64,000 bases of DNA from Silene conica. Its lineage: Eukaryota; Streptophyta; Magnoliopsida; Caryophyllales; Caryophyllaceae. Under the pieces are notes generated by a model that saw only the letters and a program-made list of their open reading frames with translations, was not told the DNA's origin and searched no databases. Below, one piece after another: positions 45,259 through 57,497 of the stretch (positions are counted from its first letter, which is position 1; every line of letters begins with the position of its first letter). The position numbers were made by a program, and so were the translations under genes. Location: assembly GCA_029255685.2 (NCBI GenBank), contig CM055313.2, positions 25,893,079 to 25,957,078 on the forward strand, read 5' to 3'.

Positions 45259-45704
45259 GGGGGTGTTTGGTTCAAACCTAAAAGGTATAAGTTTGGTTCA
45301 AACCATACCACGTGTTTGTTTCGCAAATCCGAGGGTTTCATACCCATACCTCAAACCCACGAGGTATGGGTTTCTCATACCCAGGGAGGGGGGTGGGTAT
45401 GAGTTTGATACCCATGGGTATCAAACTACAATTATTGAAAATGTGCAAAATAAATATTAACACTTATTGTAAACGAAACATGTTATATAATTATTTGATA
45501 AAATCTTTATTTTCATAATTTTATATGACAAAATTATTATTTAAAATATTAAATTTTACCTATTTCAACTTTAACTTAGTTTCAAGCTCATATCTCTTAC
45601 AATTGAAACAAACACAAGGTATCGGGTATGGAGTTCCAACCCCATACTACCCAGGTAGGATTCCTGATTCCAAACCCATACCCATGCGCGAAACAAACGC
45701 GCCC
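45259..45704. mobile_element. Tourist-like MITE (PIF/Harbinger type)
   Basis: The ends GGGGGTGTTTGG and CAAACGCGCCC are imperfect inverted repeats and TTA is duplicated on both sides (45256-45258 and 45705-45707). The inner part has many short inverted repeats of GGTATGGGT. There is no coding sequence. Confidence 0.75.
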
Positions 45705-46939
45705 TTAATATGTTTGCCTCACAAATATTTCCTTAAAGAATAGCTAAGACGGGGTGGTATCTATATGATAAACTACCCTGACAAAGACTAATCTAATTAG
45801 CAAACATATTCCTAAACAAAATTATCTTAAACAAACTAAAAAAACCAAAAAAATTACATACATATATAACACTAATAGATACGCAACTAAAACAATAAAC
45901 AAAATAGAAACAAACGCCAGCCAAAATCGCATACGTGAAACAAGAGTACATATTTAATGATGACATCATCATGACATCATCATGACATCATCATGACATC
46001 ATCAATAGAATTACGCACTATGCTCAACGCTGTATTTCGGGTTTATTTTTTTTTAACATTTCTTAGTTTACTAGTTTTACGCCCGTGGAAGAATGCACAA
46101 GTTGAATTTTATTAAAATGAAAAAATTAATGAGTTCAATATTTTTAATAAAATTGTGATTTAAGTATTATAATTATATCGATTTAAAAACTGAAGAACAT
46201 TTAGATACTTAACTTAAACGTAAGCAAAAACAACGCATTAACTTGACATTATAAATATACAAAAATTTATTTAGAACGACGTCATCCGTTTAAGTTTAGG
46301 AGGGGTCAAATATATATGTAGAATAATAAGATAAAAGTAAAATATTTGTTCTATATACCCATGAGAAGTAGATCGAACTGGTCTGTTTTAAGCATAGTAT
46401 GAATAGTAGCTGATAAAAATATATATAGATATGAAAATATAATTGTTGTTTAAATCTTAAGTTTTTAACCATCGTAATTAACCCAAATTATTATTGGTTC
46501 AACTCTCTAACTACCCAAAAAAAAATCGACCATATAATATGTTTTTTGTTTTTTGTTTTTCAGATTTATTTTTTGGACCGTTCTATATCGTATTTTATTG
46601 AAATGTTGTATACTGTTACTTATATTTTCGATGAACAATAATTTGATCGTATCGTATTTTATTATGACAATGACGAAATGTAATACTGCAATCGATTATG
46701 TAATTACGAATGATAATTTTGAATTTAGGAGTGAAGGAAATTAAATCAAAATAAAAGTTAGTGGGTGATTTTTTTGCTTATTTGAAGGAACCAATCAAGA
46801 TCACTTAAATTCTATTCCTTTTATAGGGATAGATTACTCACCGTAATAGAACTCCCACATACCAACGCGACAAACAGATCACATTTTAACATAAATAAAT
46901 GATTGGAACGTAAAAGCAGATTCAGTATATACTGTATAT
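45705..46939. other. AT-rich intergenic sequence between germin-like loci
   Basis: No gene is found. It holds an 11-bp tandem repeat at 45961-46004. A 63-codon frame at 46553-46744 is AT-rich and not credible. Confidence 0.55.
45961..46004. repeat. 11-bp tandem repeat, TGACATCATCA x4
   Basis: Four perfect consecutive copies are visible. Each unit contains TGACATCA, close to a bZIP binding core, but nothing shows this is used. Confidence 0.9.
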
Positions 46940-47486
46940 CTAAATCAACCTAGACTGAATTTCCTTGATCAATTTCTCATCCAAGCGAAGAGCTTTGCTC
47001 AAGACATACATCAGCCCGGATAGGCGGGTTTGCCCCGAATACTGAATTAGCCATCACACCCGGGTTTTGGCTACTGAACGCATGCATAGACACCGTGGAG
47101 TGTCACCAATATTAAGCTCTAAATGAATAAAGCCTTCTGGGGAAACAAACACGTCCCCTTTGTTAAGCACCTTAGTAAAAAGCTTATTTTCGCTGTTTGG
47201 GAAGTCGCATGAGACAAAATCAACAAATAAGGTTCCCTCTAATACGGTTTGGACCTGGGTGCCACGAGGGTGAATATGAGGTCCTTTTAAGCCACCGGGT
47301 GCAATGTCGACCCTAGCCAACGATATTCCGATGGTGTTTAGGCCCGGTAACACAGTTATATTCGACAGTGTTACGTGCGAACCAAGCCGGTTGCTTGTAT
47401 CCCCGGCTAATAGTCCTTTAATTTAAATAGGAAATTGCCTGCTGTTATCTTCATTGGATTCTTGCAAAATCAACCAATCACAAATA
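46940..47486 (-). pseudogene. Germin-like pseudogene, exon 2
   Basis: After an ACAG acceptor at 47487-47490, the minus strand encodes FCKNPMKITAGNFLFK, LLAGDTSNRLGSHVTLSN, box 1 as GPHIHPRGTQ and box 2 as KGDVFVSPEGFIHLELN. The tail FGANPPIRADV and LDEKLIKEIQS completes the family order. A stop lies just before FCKN, a two-codon insertion follows LFK, and at least two frameshifts occur after box 2. Box 1 has Gln where the metal-binding Glu is expected. Exon 1 is 14 kb away at about 61565-61630 because a retrotransposon sits in the intron. Confidence 0.88.
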
Positions 47487-47520
47487 CTGTATAGACCATT
47501 TATTTACCTTTAATTAAAAT

Positions 47521-49521
47521 TGTAATAACCGGTATTATTTTTATTATTTTAACGTGTCGACGATAAATAATCGTAGTTGTTCGATAAGTAAGCTAGTGTA
47601 TATTCGAATAATGGTATGAGTATTAGGCATTGGTGAGATTCGAAATGGGGACCTAGGCCATCAAAGCATGATAATAGTGATATGTTGCTAGTGAGGCTCG
47701 AACCCGTGACATGTGGTATCACTATTTGGGCCTCGTTTTGCGTGAATAACCAGACAGCCCAAATTGTTATAATCTCGGCTATGTTAGAAAACCAAGCATG
47801 CCGCCATATATATGCTGGTTGTTCTTACCCTAACCCTCACCCACATTCAAATCTTTTTACACACAAACCTAGCCGTCACATCAGGGAAGAAGAAGGAGTC
47901 GCTCACGGTGGTTGTAAACTAGCCTTCGTTTTGGCCGTGAGTCTGGTATGTTCACCACGACGCTGTTAATTCCTGTTTATACTACTATTTTCATCGCATA
48001 ATTAGATGGGTATAACACGTCTTAATCTCTGTTGTTTTACATATTACTGTACTAGGTCATGTAATAAACGTATATAGACCATAAGGGGGTGTCGTTGACC
48101 GTCTAGGACCGTCGTGGACGGTAGTTAATACTGGTGTCAGGAGGGTTGTTGTCATAATACCCAGGTCTGTTTGTTACTGGGTTTGTCGTGGGTTGTTTGG
48201 GTGGTATCACTGTTGACTAGGGGGAGGTCTACGCTGTGGTATCATGGTGGCTGTAGGCGTCTGATGTCAGTGGTGGTGTTTGTGGTGAGTCTGGTCAGTG
48301 TTAGGGGTCAGTGGCGGTTTCAGAGGTGTTTTGTAAGAGGCTTTAGAGAGGATTATAAGTCGTAGGTTGTGAACCAGGCCTTGTAACGGCCCTAGTTCAA
48401 CTCGTCGGCGGGAGTCGATAGGTTGGCGATTGTCGGTGGTGAAAGAGGGTGTTGTGGGGAGTTGCGTGTGGTGGTTGCCTGTGAGGGTGGTGGTGTAGTG
48501 TGGCTGTTTGTCGTTAACATAGGTGGGTCGTGCGTGGGTCAAGTCGAGTGTTAGTATTATGTTTGTAGAGATGTATTACGTATATTGGGAATGTTATTAT
48601 ATTTATTATTATTATTATTGTTATTTTAACATATATTGTGCTAGTGTAATGGCTTGAGTAGGGAAATTATTTATTTGGGGAGTTTTTTTTAAGAAAATTT
48701 CCTTTTCGGGAAAGTTTCCATTTTGGGAAACTTTCCGCTTTTAGAAGGTTGCTATTTATGGTAAGTGTAAGTTAAGATATGAGGGCTTGGGAAGAATTTT
48801 AATTCGTTATATAATATATGTTTAGGCGACGGTTTCCGCGTGGAACACTTCTAGTAGCAGTTGTTCGGTTGACGTTGTCTTTCTGCAGTTTCGAGGTAGG
48901 GGATATATATATGTGGTTTGTGTTATGACATGAAGTGTGTGTGTGTGTGATACTTATTACAAGATTGTTATAATTGATATTGAATGTTGTTGTGGAATAT
49001 TTGATTATTATTAATTGTTGTGGAGAACGGGACTTGTGATACGGGACTTGTGATATGGCCATGGAATGAGTGGTGTGATGGAGGTAAAGTGGATGACTTA
49101 ATGATGTGGAGATGGAAGGAAGTTTTAATATGTCTATTTCATGTCTTAACTATATTACATACTCAACCTCGTGTTGACCCTGTGTGTTTTGTATATGTCT
49201 GTGATGATCCAATTTATTGGGGAGCAGAATGACAGGTTTTAGTCTCATGGGAGCTGGAAGGGAGGAGAGGCTAAGGACCAGACCTGACTAGTGCTAGATC
49301 ACTATATTTAGTCTTTCCGCTTTGTCTAGACTTTTCTTATCCTTTTTGCAAGACAGTTATAACAGATTTTTGAGATACTTTGCTTTGACCCTTAAACTAC
49401 TTAATAAAGTACTCGGTTTCCTTCCTTTGCTATCTACTACCTCGTTTTTTTCCGAGATGGTAACACCCTTGGTTATTTGGGGAGTCCTAGTCCAGGTCTA
49501 TAAATAAATGAGTGTGTTACA
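47521..49521 (+). repeat. Chromovirus 5' LTR
   Basis: This 2001-bp LTR matches 56391-57497 plus 60504-61410. It is followed by AGTGGTATCGGTG, a degraded initiator-Met PBS. Short frames in both LTR copies are alike only because the LTRs are. Confidence 0.9.
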
Positions 49522-50076
49522 AAGTGGTATCGGTGAAAACGATCCTCAGGCCTAACCTATTTAACCCAATGAATGTAGGAAAAGTCTAAATAAAATGAAC
49601 CCCGGGATAGGACTGTTAGGAGCACACTAAAGGTAAAGGATGAGTCTGGGGCGCCCTCACACTGAACCATAGGCCCTCTCAGTTTTACCCGGGTACCTTG
49701 AGCGTATACGAGAAAAAGGGTAGAATAGGAAGATGAGAAGGGATAAGTAAGATAAGGAAATGATATAAGCTCTTTGGCATGTTGATCATTTGAATATGGA
49801 TATTAAAGGTGTATGAATGAAAAGGTTATATGCTTGAATTATATGAGGAAGTGATTTCTTGTGACTGCATGAAATGAGTAGCATTATATTGAAATTTTAT
49901 TATGTCTAGTGATATGCGGTTATGTGATCCCTAAGCCATTATGATAGATAATATACTAAGAGGAGTTGTTAATACCGAAAGCATGTGAATGATTCTACTA
50001 CGTTTATATAGATGTAAATCTAAGTGAGTACCCTTACTTAAACCGGGACTCATCTTTCTTCCTCGTATATTATAGA
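49522..50076 (+). other. Chromovirus leader
   Basis: This is an untranslated leader between the PBS and the gag ATG at 50077. No feature other than the PBS remnant at 49524-49536 is seen. Confidence 0.6.
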
Positions 50077-51776
50077 ATGCCTCCGAGAAAAGGAATAACG
50101 CGGCTAACATCACTCAAGAAGAGCTAGATCGAATATTAGCTGCGAATGAGGCTCTACGGACCAAACGTTTGGATTCTGCCAAGATGAGCACCATCATCTT
50201 GAGGCATAACCCTACCCAATTCACTGGGGAGGGAGAACCTCATCTACTCGGGGGAATGGTTTCGAGAGTTCAGCAACTTGTTCGAGCTGATAGACTGTCT
50301 GGAAGAGCTGAAAGTAGACCAAGCTGCACATTACTTGAGGGGAATGGCCGGTGATTGGTGGACTGGGAGCAAGGGGAAATTCGGGAAGCAGCTATAGAGG
50401 ATGGAATCAATCACGTGGAATGGGTCGCATTTAAGAGGATCTTGTTCGAAGTATTTCTACCTGAGTTTCAAAAGAGCAAATTGAGGGAGGAATTTGAACT
50501 TTTTCGAAAGACGGATGAGATGTCTTTGGAGGTTTACGACAGGAAGTTTCTTCAGTTACTGAGCCATGTGGGGGAAATGGGGATGGATGAGGCAATGCTT
50601 GCCATGAAGTTTGAGAGAGGGTTAACCATAGCTGTCAAGAAGAGACTCATTGTAGCACCACCCACTACTGTCCGTGATATCTATTTGCGAGCTGGGGCAG
50701 CAGAGAGACTCGCTGACATGATAAGGGAGAAGAAGAAGATAAGGAGTGAAAAGAGGAATACAGAGACCTTGAGTGAAAATTCGGGGTCGAAAAAACAGAA
50801 TTCTAATAGGTACAGTGGGTATTTTACCAACAGTGCCTCGGCAAGTGCAAGGAACCAGGGTGGAGGTAATTACAAGAGTGGGGGTTAGGGAGCCAGTTCT
50901 GTGGGGATAGTGTGCTATGGTTGTGGGAAGACGGGACACAAGCAAGCAGTGTGTCGATCTTCAGGAGGATACCAATCTGGGGGTTACCGTACTCCAACTT
51001 TGGGGTATAGTGGGTCCTGCATGAATACTTCGGGAAGTGGAGGATATCGTACTCCTATATCGGGTTATGGGGGGAGTGCGAGGTCTGGTGCTAGCAACAA
51101 CTACCAAAAGAGTTATAACAACTACCAAAACCGTTCCCACCATAACCAGTACAACGAGAGTGGTAGTAACCAGAAGACCGGAGCTGAAGGGAACCAACAG
51201 TCAGGAGCAGCCACTATTAGCCAGAGTGGGGTGAAGACCAATGGCAAACTCTTTGCCATGGAGAAGCAGGCTGCCAAAGATAATGCCCATGTCGTGACTG
51301 GTACTTTTCTCGTGAACCTTAAACCTACATTTGTACTTTTCGATTCCGGAGCTACCCATTCTTTTGTGTCTAGAGAGCATGCTAGGGTGTTAGAGCTTGA
51401 AATCTATGATTGGATTGAGGATTCAGTAACAATACCTTCCGGGGAGTCTGTGTCATGTAACAAAGTCTATTGGAGTATGCCCATCAAGATTGGGGAGGTA
51501 GTTTTCCATTGCGATCTTATTGAATTTCCATTGGGGGACTTTGAGGTAATCTTAGGGATGGATTGGTTGGAGAAATATCGAGCTTTTATAGACTGTTATC
51601 AAAAGAAGATTTCTTTGAAGGGACCTAAGAGAGTGAGGGTGACTTATATGGGATTCATGGTTAAACCTAATGTCAAATTCATATCTGTTAATACCCTTAA
51701 GTCTAACCTGAGAAAGGGGAATAGTTTGATCTTGTGTCAAATGTGGGATTGTGAGGCGGGGACTCCGAAGGCTTAA
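50077..51776 (+). pseudogene. Chromovirus gag and protease, broken
   Basis: Gag starts MPPRK at 50077 and needs several frame changes to about 50355, after which it is open: the gag core includes HYLRGMAGDWW and FLPEFQKSKLREEFELF. A TAG at 50886-50888 is followed in frame by the zinc knuckle CYGCGKTGHKQAVC, a Gly/Ser/Tyr/Asn-rich stretch, and the protease with LFDSGATHSFVS and ILGMDWL. The frame ends at 51776. Confidence 0.85.
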
Positions 51777-52603
51777 GAGATACCTGTGGTGAAGGAGTTT
51801 GAGGGAGTGTTCCAGGATGATGTGCCAGGATTACCACCTAGGAGAAAGGTCGAATTTTCTATCGATCTAAAGCCAGGAGCAGGACCAATATCAAAATCAC
51901 CTTACCGTATATATGGGATCAAGGGAGATGGATGAATTGAAGAAGCAATTCGATGAATTGGCTGAAAAGGGATTCATCTGACCTAGTATGTCACCCTGGG
52001 GAGCGCCAGTGCTGTTTGTGAAGAAGAAAGATGGGAGTCTGAGGCTTTGTGTTGACTACCGAGAGTTTAATAATGTGACCGTTAAGAATCGTTACCCTTT
52101 GCCTAGAATTGATGATCTGTTCGACCAGTTAAGTGGAGCCGGAGTTTTCTCAAAAATTGATCTGAGATCGGGTTATCACCAATTGAGAATTAAAGATGAG
52201 GACATTCCCAAGGCCGCTTTTAGAACAAGGTATGGCAACTACGAATTCGTGGTTATGTCGTTCGGGTAGACTAATGCGCCAGCAGTTTTTATGGATTTGA
52301 TGAACCAGGTATTTAGTCTGTACCTGGATAAGTTTGTGGTTGTGTTTATCGACGATATCCTAGTGTATTCCAAGAGTGAGGAAGAGCACGAAGAACACCT
52401 GAGAGCAGTACTGAAGACTTTAGAGGAGAATGAGTTGAATGCCAAGCTGAGTATGTGCGAGTTCTGGTTAAAGAAAGTTGCTTTCATGGTTCATGTGATT
52501 TCCAAGGAAGGGGTGTCTTTAGACCCTAGTAAGATCAAAGCTGTGACCAGATGGCAAAGCCCGAAGAATGTGGGTGAGATCCAAAGTTTCTTGGGATTAG
52601 CTG
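51777..52603 (+). pseudogene. Chromovirus reverse transcriptase, 5' part of pol
   Basis: Pol continues with [12 protein letters not shown] and, after a frame slip near 51930, ELAEKGFI. A TGA at 51978 replaces a likely Arg codon. The RT then has [25 protein letters not shown] and FIDDILVYS (catalytic Asp pair present). A TAG at 52267 replaces the Leu of FGLTNAP. The frame is cut after FLGLA by the solo LTR. Confidence 0.88.
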
Positions 52604-54127
52604 TGAAGAGTCTATTGACCTAGATATACTCAAGAAAGGGGGGGGGGGGGGGTTGAATTGAGTATGCCAACTTTTTCGATTCTTCTTCGATGTGAGTTGT
52701 TGTGACAAAGTAATAGCGAGTAACGAGTAAGAACGATAAAATAAGGAGACACGATCTTTTGAAGTGGTTCAGTTTCACAAATCGAAACCTACGTCCACTA
52801 TTCTCGATTAATAAAATTAGTACCTTCTCCGGATTACAATTTTATCAACCCAACTCGTACAACTTTGATGTTAGTTGTAACTCAATCTAGATACCGTTAA
52901 ATATCTAGCTACGACAAGTACCGTTAAATACTTGCTTACAATGAGTACCGCTAAATACTCGAATCTATCTTAAATAAATAAGATGAAATCTTCAACAGCT
53001 TCTTGTGTTTCAACGATTTTGAACGAATGAATGTTCTTCAATGTTTGTAGTCTTGATAACGAGATTTGACAATGATTAGCACGAATATCGAGACGTACGT
53101 GAGGTATCGTTCGGTTCTTTCTCTTTTAGCGTGAGGCGTGTGAATTCTTGAGTCTTGGACGTGTGATGTAGTATGTATATATACTAATTTAGATCTAGGT
53201 TGAATCCTAGATAGTTTAGGAATATTACTTTATCTAGAATTCTTATTCTAGGTAATATTCTAAAACTTAATCTTACTTGATTTAGGAAAGGACTCTAATA
53301 AGATATTATTAATTTAAGACATAAGATAATATTTCCACAAACCTATTTGATTTAGAAAATATCTTATACCATAAAATATAGTATCCTACTTTAAATCAAT
53401 TCCTAATTCTTGTCAAGATATAATAAATTATATCTTTAACTAAATCCTAGTTTGACTTTAATTAAATTAAATAAACACATATTATTTATTTAATTGAACC
53501 TTAAAGACAATATAAAACGTGTTACTTAACCATACGTACAACGAGATACACGATCCCGAGGCGCACGGTTCCCAAGGTACACGTTCCATAGAATACGTTT
53601 TCCGAGACATATTTCTCGAAGCACGTTTTTCTAGGAGTTTAGATTTTGACAATAACGGTTAGAATAAAATTCTTAGTATATTAGAATAAATAATTATCTC
53701 ATAGGATAATTATTTTAATTCTTTTAACCAAAGAATATTTCTATTCCAAAAACCGTTTTAAGATTACTAAATTAATATATGACAATATAACAATCATACG
53801 CATATATTTTCACGCTTTTATTTATTCCACGCAAATCTCATTTCTTCAATAGTTATAGATACGACATATAACTTAAGAACACTTGATATAGTAATAAAGG
53901 CTTTTGTCTTGTAAATCTTCAAAAAGACTTGACACTTGACATGAGCTTGATCTTTCTTCAATCCTTGATTGAATCCATACTTTAATAAACTATGATCTTC
54001 GCTCTACAATTAATTGTACACTTAAACGCACGATTACACGCATATGTATATAAAATATAATCCCCTAGACTTGTCATTATTAAAACATAAAACAATATAT
54101 TAATCATATAGAATATATTACTCAACA
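52604..54127. mobile_element. Solo LTR of a Copia element (SIRE/Maximus-like) within pol
   Basis: The segment starts TGAAGAG and ends CTCAACA. It interrupts pol exactly between FLGLA and GYYRRFVKDFS. The flanks AGCTG (52599-52603) and GGTTG (54128-54132) look like a 5-bp duplication with two transitions. The stretch of G with TTGAATTGAGTATG near its start resembles SIRE/Maximus LTRs. It contains no internal domain, so it is a solo LTR. Confidence 0.72.
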
Positions 54128-54790
54128 GGTTGGGTATTACAGGAGGTTTGTCAAAGATTTCTCAAAGATAGCTAAGCCGTTGACATCGTTGATGAGAAAG
54201 GAGAACCGTTTCGTTTCGGATGAGGGTTGTGAGAAGGCATTCTTAACTCTTAAGGAACGCCTGACAACAACTCATATCCTTGCCTTACCTGATGGGAGTG
54301 ATAAATTTCGAAGTTTATACTAACGCTTCTAAGCATGGTCTGGGTGTGTGTTAATGCAGAAAGGGAGAGTGATAGCGTATGCTTCCCGTCAATTGAAGAG
54401 CTATGAGGAGAATTATCCTACCCATGATTTGGAGTTGGGGGCCATGGTCTTTCCACTAAAATTGTGGCGCCATTACCTTTACGGAGCCACATTTAAGGTG
54501 TTTTCTGACCACAAAAGCTTGAAGTACATCTATACCCAGCGAGAGTTGAATATGAGATAAAGGAGGTGGATAGAGTTGATTGGTGATTACGATATGCAAA
54601 TTTTCTACCATGAAGGCAAGGCTAATGTGGTGGCCGATGCCTTGAGTAGGAAATTCGTTCATGCATTGAGTAGTGCCAGATCAAGGGTGAGACTGCATAG
54701 TGAGTTGGGAGAAATGGGAATTTACATGATTCGGAAAGGGGATGCTCTTAGCGATCTGACAGTAGAGCCAGAGTTGTATGGAGAAATCTG
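54128..54790 (+). pseudogene. Chromovirus RNase H, second part of pol
   Basis: After the solo LTR the frame resumes with GYYRRFVKDFSKIAK. RNase H shows [34 protein letters not shown] and NVVADALSRK. TAA at 54558 replaces a Gln codon (MRQRRW expected) and TGA at 54789 replaces an Arg codon. A frame slip lies near 54345. Confidence 0.85.
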
Positions 54791-54794
54791 AGAA

Positions 54795-56209
54795 TTGCAA
54801 AAAGAAGATTTAAGGATCCAGAAGTGGCGAGGAGTGATCGAGGGAACTGGTAATGAGACCGAGTCCAAATTCAGTGTCCATTCTGACGGTAGCTTAAGAT
54901 TCAGTTGGAGATGGTGTGTTCCGGATAATGATGAGTTGAAAAAGAAGATCCTAACTGAAGCTCATGCTAGTATGCTACACCATACTCCGTTCACCCAGGG
55001 GGTGATAAGTTATACAAAGACCTCAAAAAGACGTTCTGGTGGCCCAATATGAAGAAGGAGGTTGCCGAGTTTGTGTCACGGTGCTTGACGTGTCAAAGGG
55101 TAAAGGGTGAGCATAAGAGACCTCAAGGAAAGATACAACCACTGGATGTACCTGAGTGGAAGTGGGAGAGTATTTCTATGGATTTCATCGTGGGGTTGCC
55201 TCGAACTCAGAAGGGCAACAACATGATCTGGGTAATTGTTGATAGGTTGACCAAGTCCGCTCACTTTATTCCGATGAAAGATACCTGGAGTAAGGCTGAG
55301 TTGCCAAAGTCATATGTGCAGAATGTGGTCAAGTTGCATGGCGTTCCCAAGGACATTGTTTCTGATCGTGACTCAAGATTTATCTCTAGATTTTGGCAAG
55401 AGCTGCAGTCCACATTGGGCACGCAGTTAAAGATGAGTACGGCTTTTCATCCAGCTACAGATGGTCAGACGAAGAGAACCATTCAGACTTTCGAGGATAT
55501 GTTGAGAGCTTGTGTGCTGGAATTTGGGGGGATCATGGGAAGAGCGATTGGGATTGATAAAGTTCTCGTATAATAATAGCTACCAGCATGCTAGCATTGG
55601 TATGGCTCCTTTTGAGGCTTTGTATGGGAGGAAGTGTCGGAGTCCTGTGTGTTGGGATGATCGAGCTGAGCTGTGGCTCTAGGTCTGGAGATGATTCAAG
55701 AGATGGTTGAGCAAGTCCAAATAATCAGACAGAAAATGAGGGTTGTCCATGATAGACAGAAGAGTTATGAAGATCTCAAGAGGAGTGACATTGCGTTCGA
55801 GGCAGGAGAGAAAGTGTTACTTAAGGTATCTCCAATGAAGGGCGTGATGAGGTTTGGCAAGCGTGGAAAACTGAGTCAGAAGTTTATTGGACCCTTTGAG
55901 ATTTTGGGTAGAGTTGGAGAGGTGGCATATCGATTAGCTTTACCTCCCGCCCTATACATAGTTCACAATGTGTTCCATGTTTCTCAATTAAGGAAGTATG
56001 TGAGTGATCCGTCGCATGTGTTGAGCTATCAGATAATTGAGGTAGATGAGCAACTTGCCTATGTTGAGACTCCGAAAGAGATTCTGGATAGAAAGATTCG
56101 GAAGACTCGGAATGGAGAGACAGCGTTAGTGAAGGTCTTGTGGACCAATCACAACATGGAGGAAGCTACTTGGGAGGCTGAGGCGTCCATGAGAGAGTGT
56201 TACCCGTAG
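54795..56209 (+). pseudogene. Chromovirus integrase with chromodomain-like C-terminus
   Basis: Frames change near 55040, 55530 and 55660. Integrase shows [35 protein letters not shown] and [13 protein letters not shown]. The last has Lys where the catalytic Glu of GQTER is expected. The tail has FHVSQLRKYV, then a chromodomain-like ILDRKIRKTRNG, VKVLW and ATWEAEASMRE, the mark of chromoviruses, which target integration to heterochromatin. It ends at a stop at 56207-56209. Confidence 0.87.
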
Positions 56210-56369
56210 CTGTTTGTTTGAGGTAAGTTACGAGGACGTAACTCTTTTTTTTAGTGGGGTAGAATGTAATATTCCATGATTTAACCTGAATAAGTCATGT
56301 TGTGAGTGTGGATATTTGACGATTTTGATTTGGGAAGATGTCTTTGAGTGGGTGAACTTCGGGACGAAG

Positions 56370-56390
56370 TTCATTTTAAGGGGGGAAGAC
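56370..56390 (+). promoter_or_regulatory. Chromovirus polypurine tract
   Basis: TTTTAAGGGGGGAAGAC lies directly before the 3' LTR and is the usual form in Tekay-type elements. Confidence 0.8.
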
Positions 56391-57497
56391 TGTAATAACT
56401 CGTATTATTATTATTATTTTAACGTGTCGACGATAAATAATCGTAGTTGTTCGATAAGTAAGCTAGTGTATATTCGAATAATGGTATGAGTATTAGGCCT
56501 TGGTGAGATTCGAAATGGGGACCTAGGCCATCAAAGCATGATAATAGTGTTTTGTTGCTAGTGAGGCTCGAACCTGTAACCTGTGGTATCACTATTTGGG
56601 CCTCGTTTTGCGTGAATAATCAGACAGCCCAAGTTATAATCTCGGCTATGTTAGAAAACCAAGCATGCCACCATATATATGCTGGTTGTTCTTACCCTAA
56701 CCCTCACCCACATTCAAATCTTTTTACACACAAACCTAGCCGTCACATCAGGGAAAAAAAGGAGTCGCTCACGGTGGTTATAGACTAGCCTAGGGTGGTT
56801 CGTTTTGGCCGTGAGTCTGGTATGTTCACCACGACGCTGTTAATTCCTGCTTATACTACTATTTTCATCGCATAATTAGATGGGTATAACACTTCTTAAT
56901 CTATGTTGTTTTTACATATCACTGTACTAGGTCATGTAATAAACGTATATAGACCATAAGGGGGGTGTCGTTGACCGTCTAGGACCGTCATGGAGGGTGG
57001 TTAATACTGGTATCATGAGGGTTGTTTTCATAATACCCAGGTCTGTTTGTTACTAGGTTTGTCGTGTGTTGTTGGGGTGGTATCACTGTTGACTAGAGGG
57101 ATGTCTACGCAGTGGTATCATGGTGGTTGTAGGCGTCTGATGTCAGTGGTGGTGTTTGTGGTGAGTCTGGTCAGTGTCAGGCGTTAGTGGCGGTTTCAGG
57201 GGTGTTTTGTAGGAGGCTGTTGGGAGGATTGTGAGTAGTAGGTTGTGAACCAGGCCTTGTAACGACCCTGGTTCAACCGCCGGCGGAAGTCGATGGGTTG
57301 GCGGTTGTCGGTGGTGAAAGAGGGTGTTATGGGGAGTTGCGTGTTGTGGTTGCCGGTGAGGGGGTGTAGTGTGGTTGTTTGTCGTGAACATAGGTGGGTC
57401 GTGCGTGGGTCAAGTCAAGTGTTAGTATTATGTTTGTAAAGATGTATTACGTATATTGGGAACGTTATTATTATTATTATTATTATTATTATTGTTA

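Noticed and set aside
47682..47969. 95-codon frame with a copy at 56552-56788
   Set aside because: It lies in both chromovirus LTRs and differs by frame-breaking indels between them.
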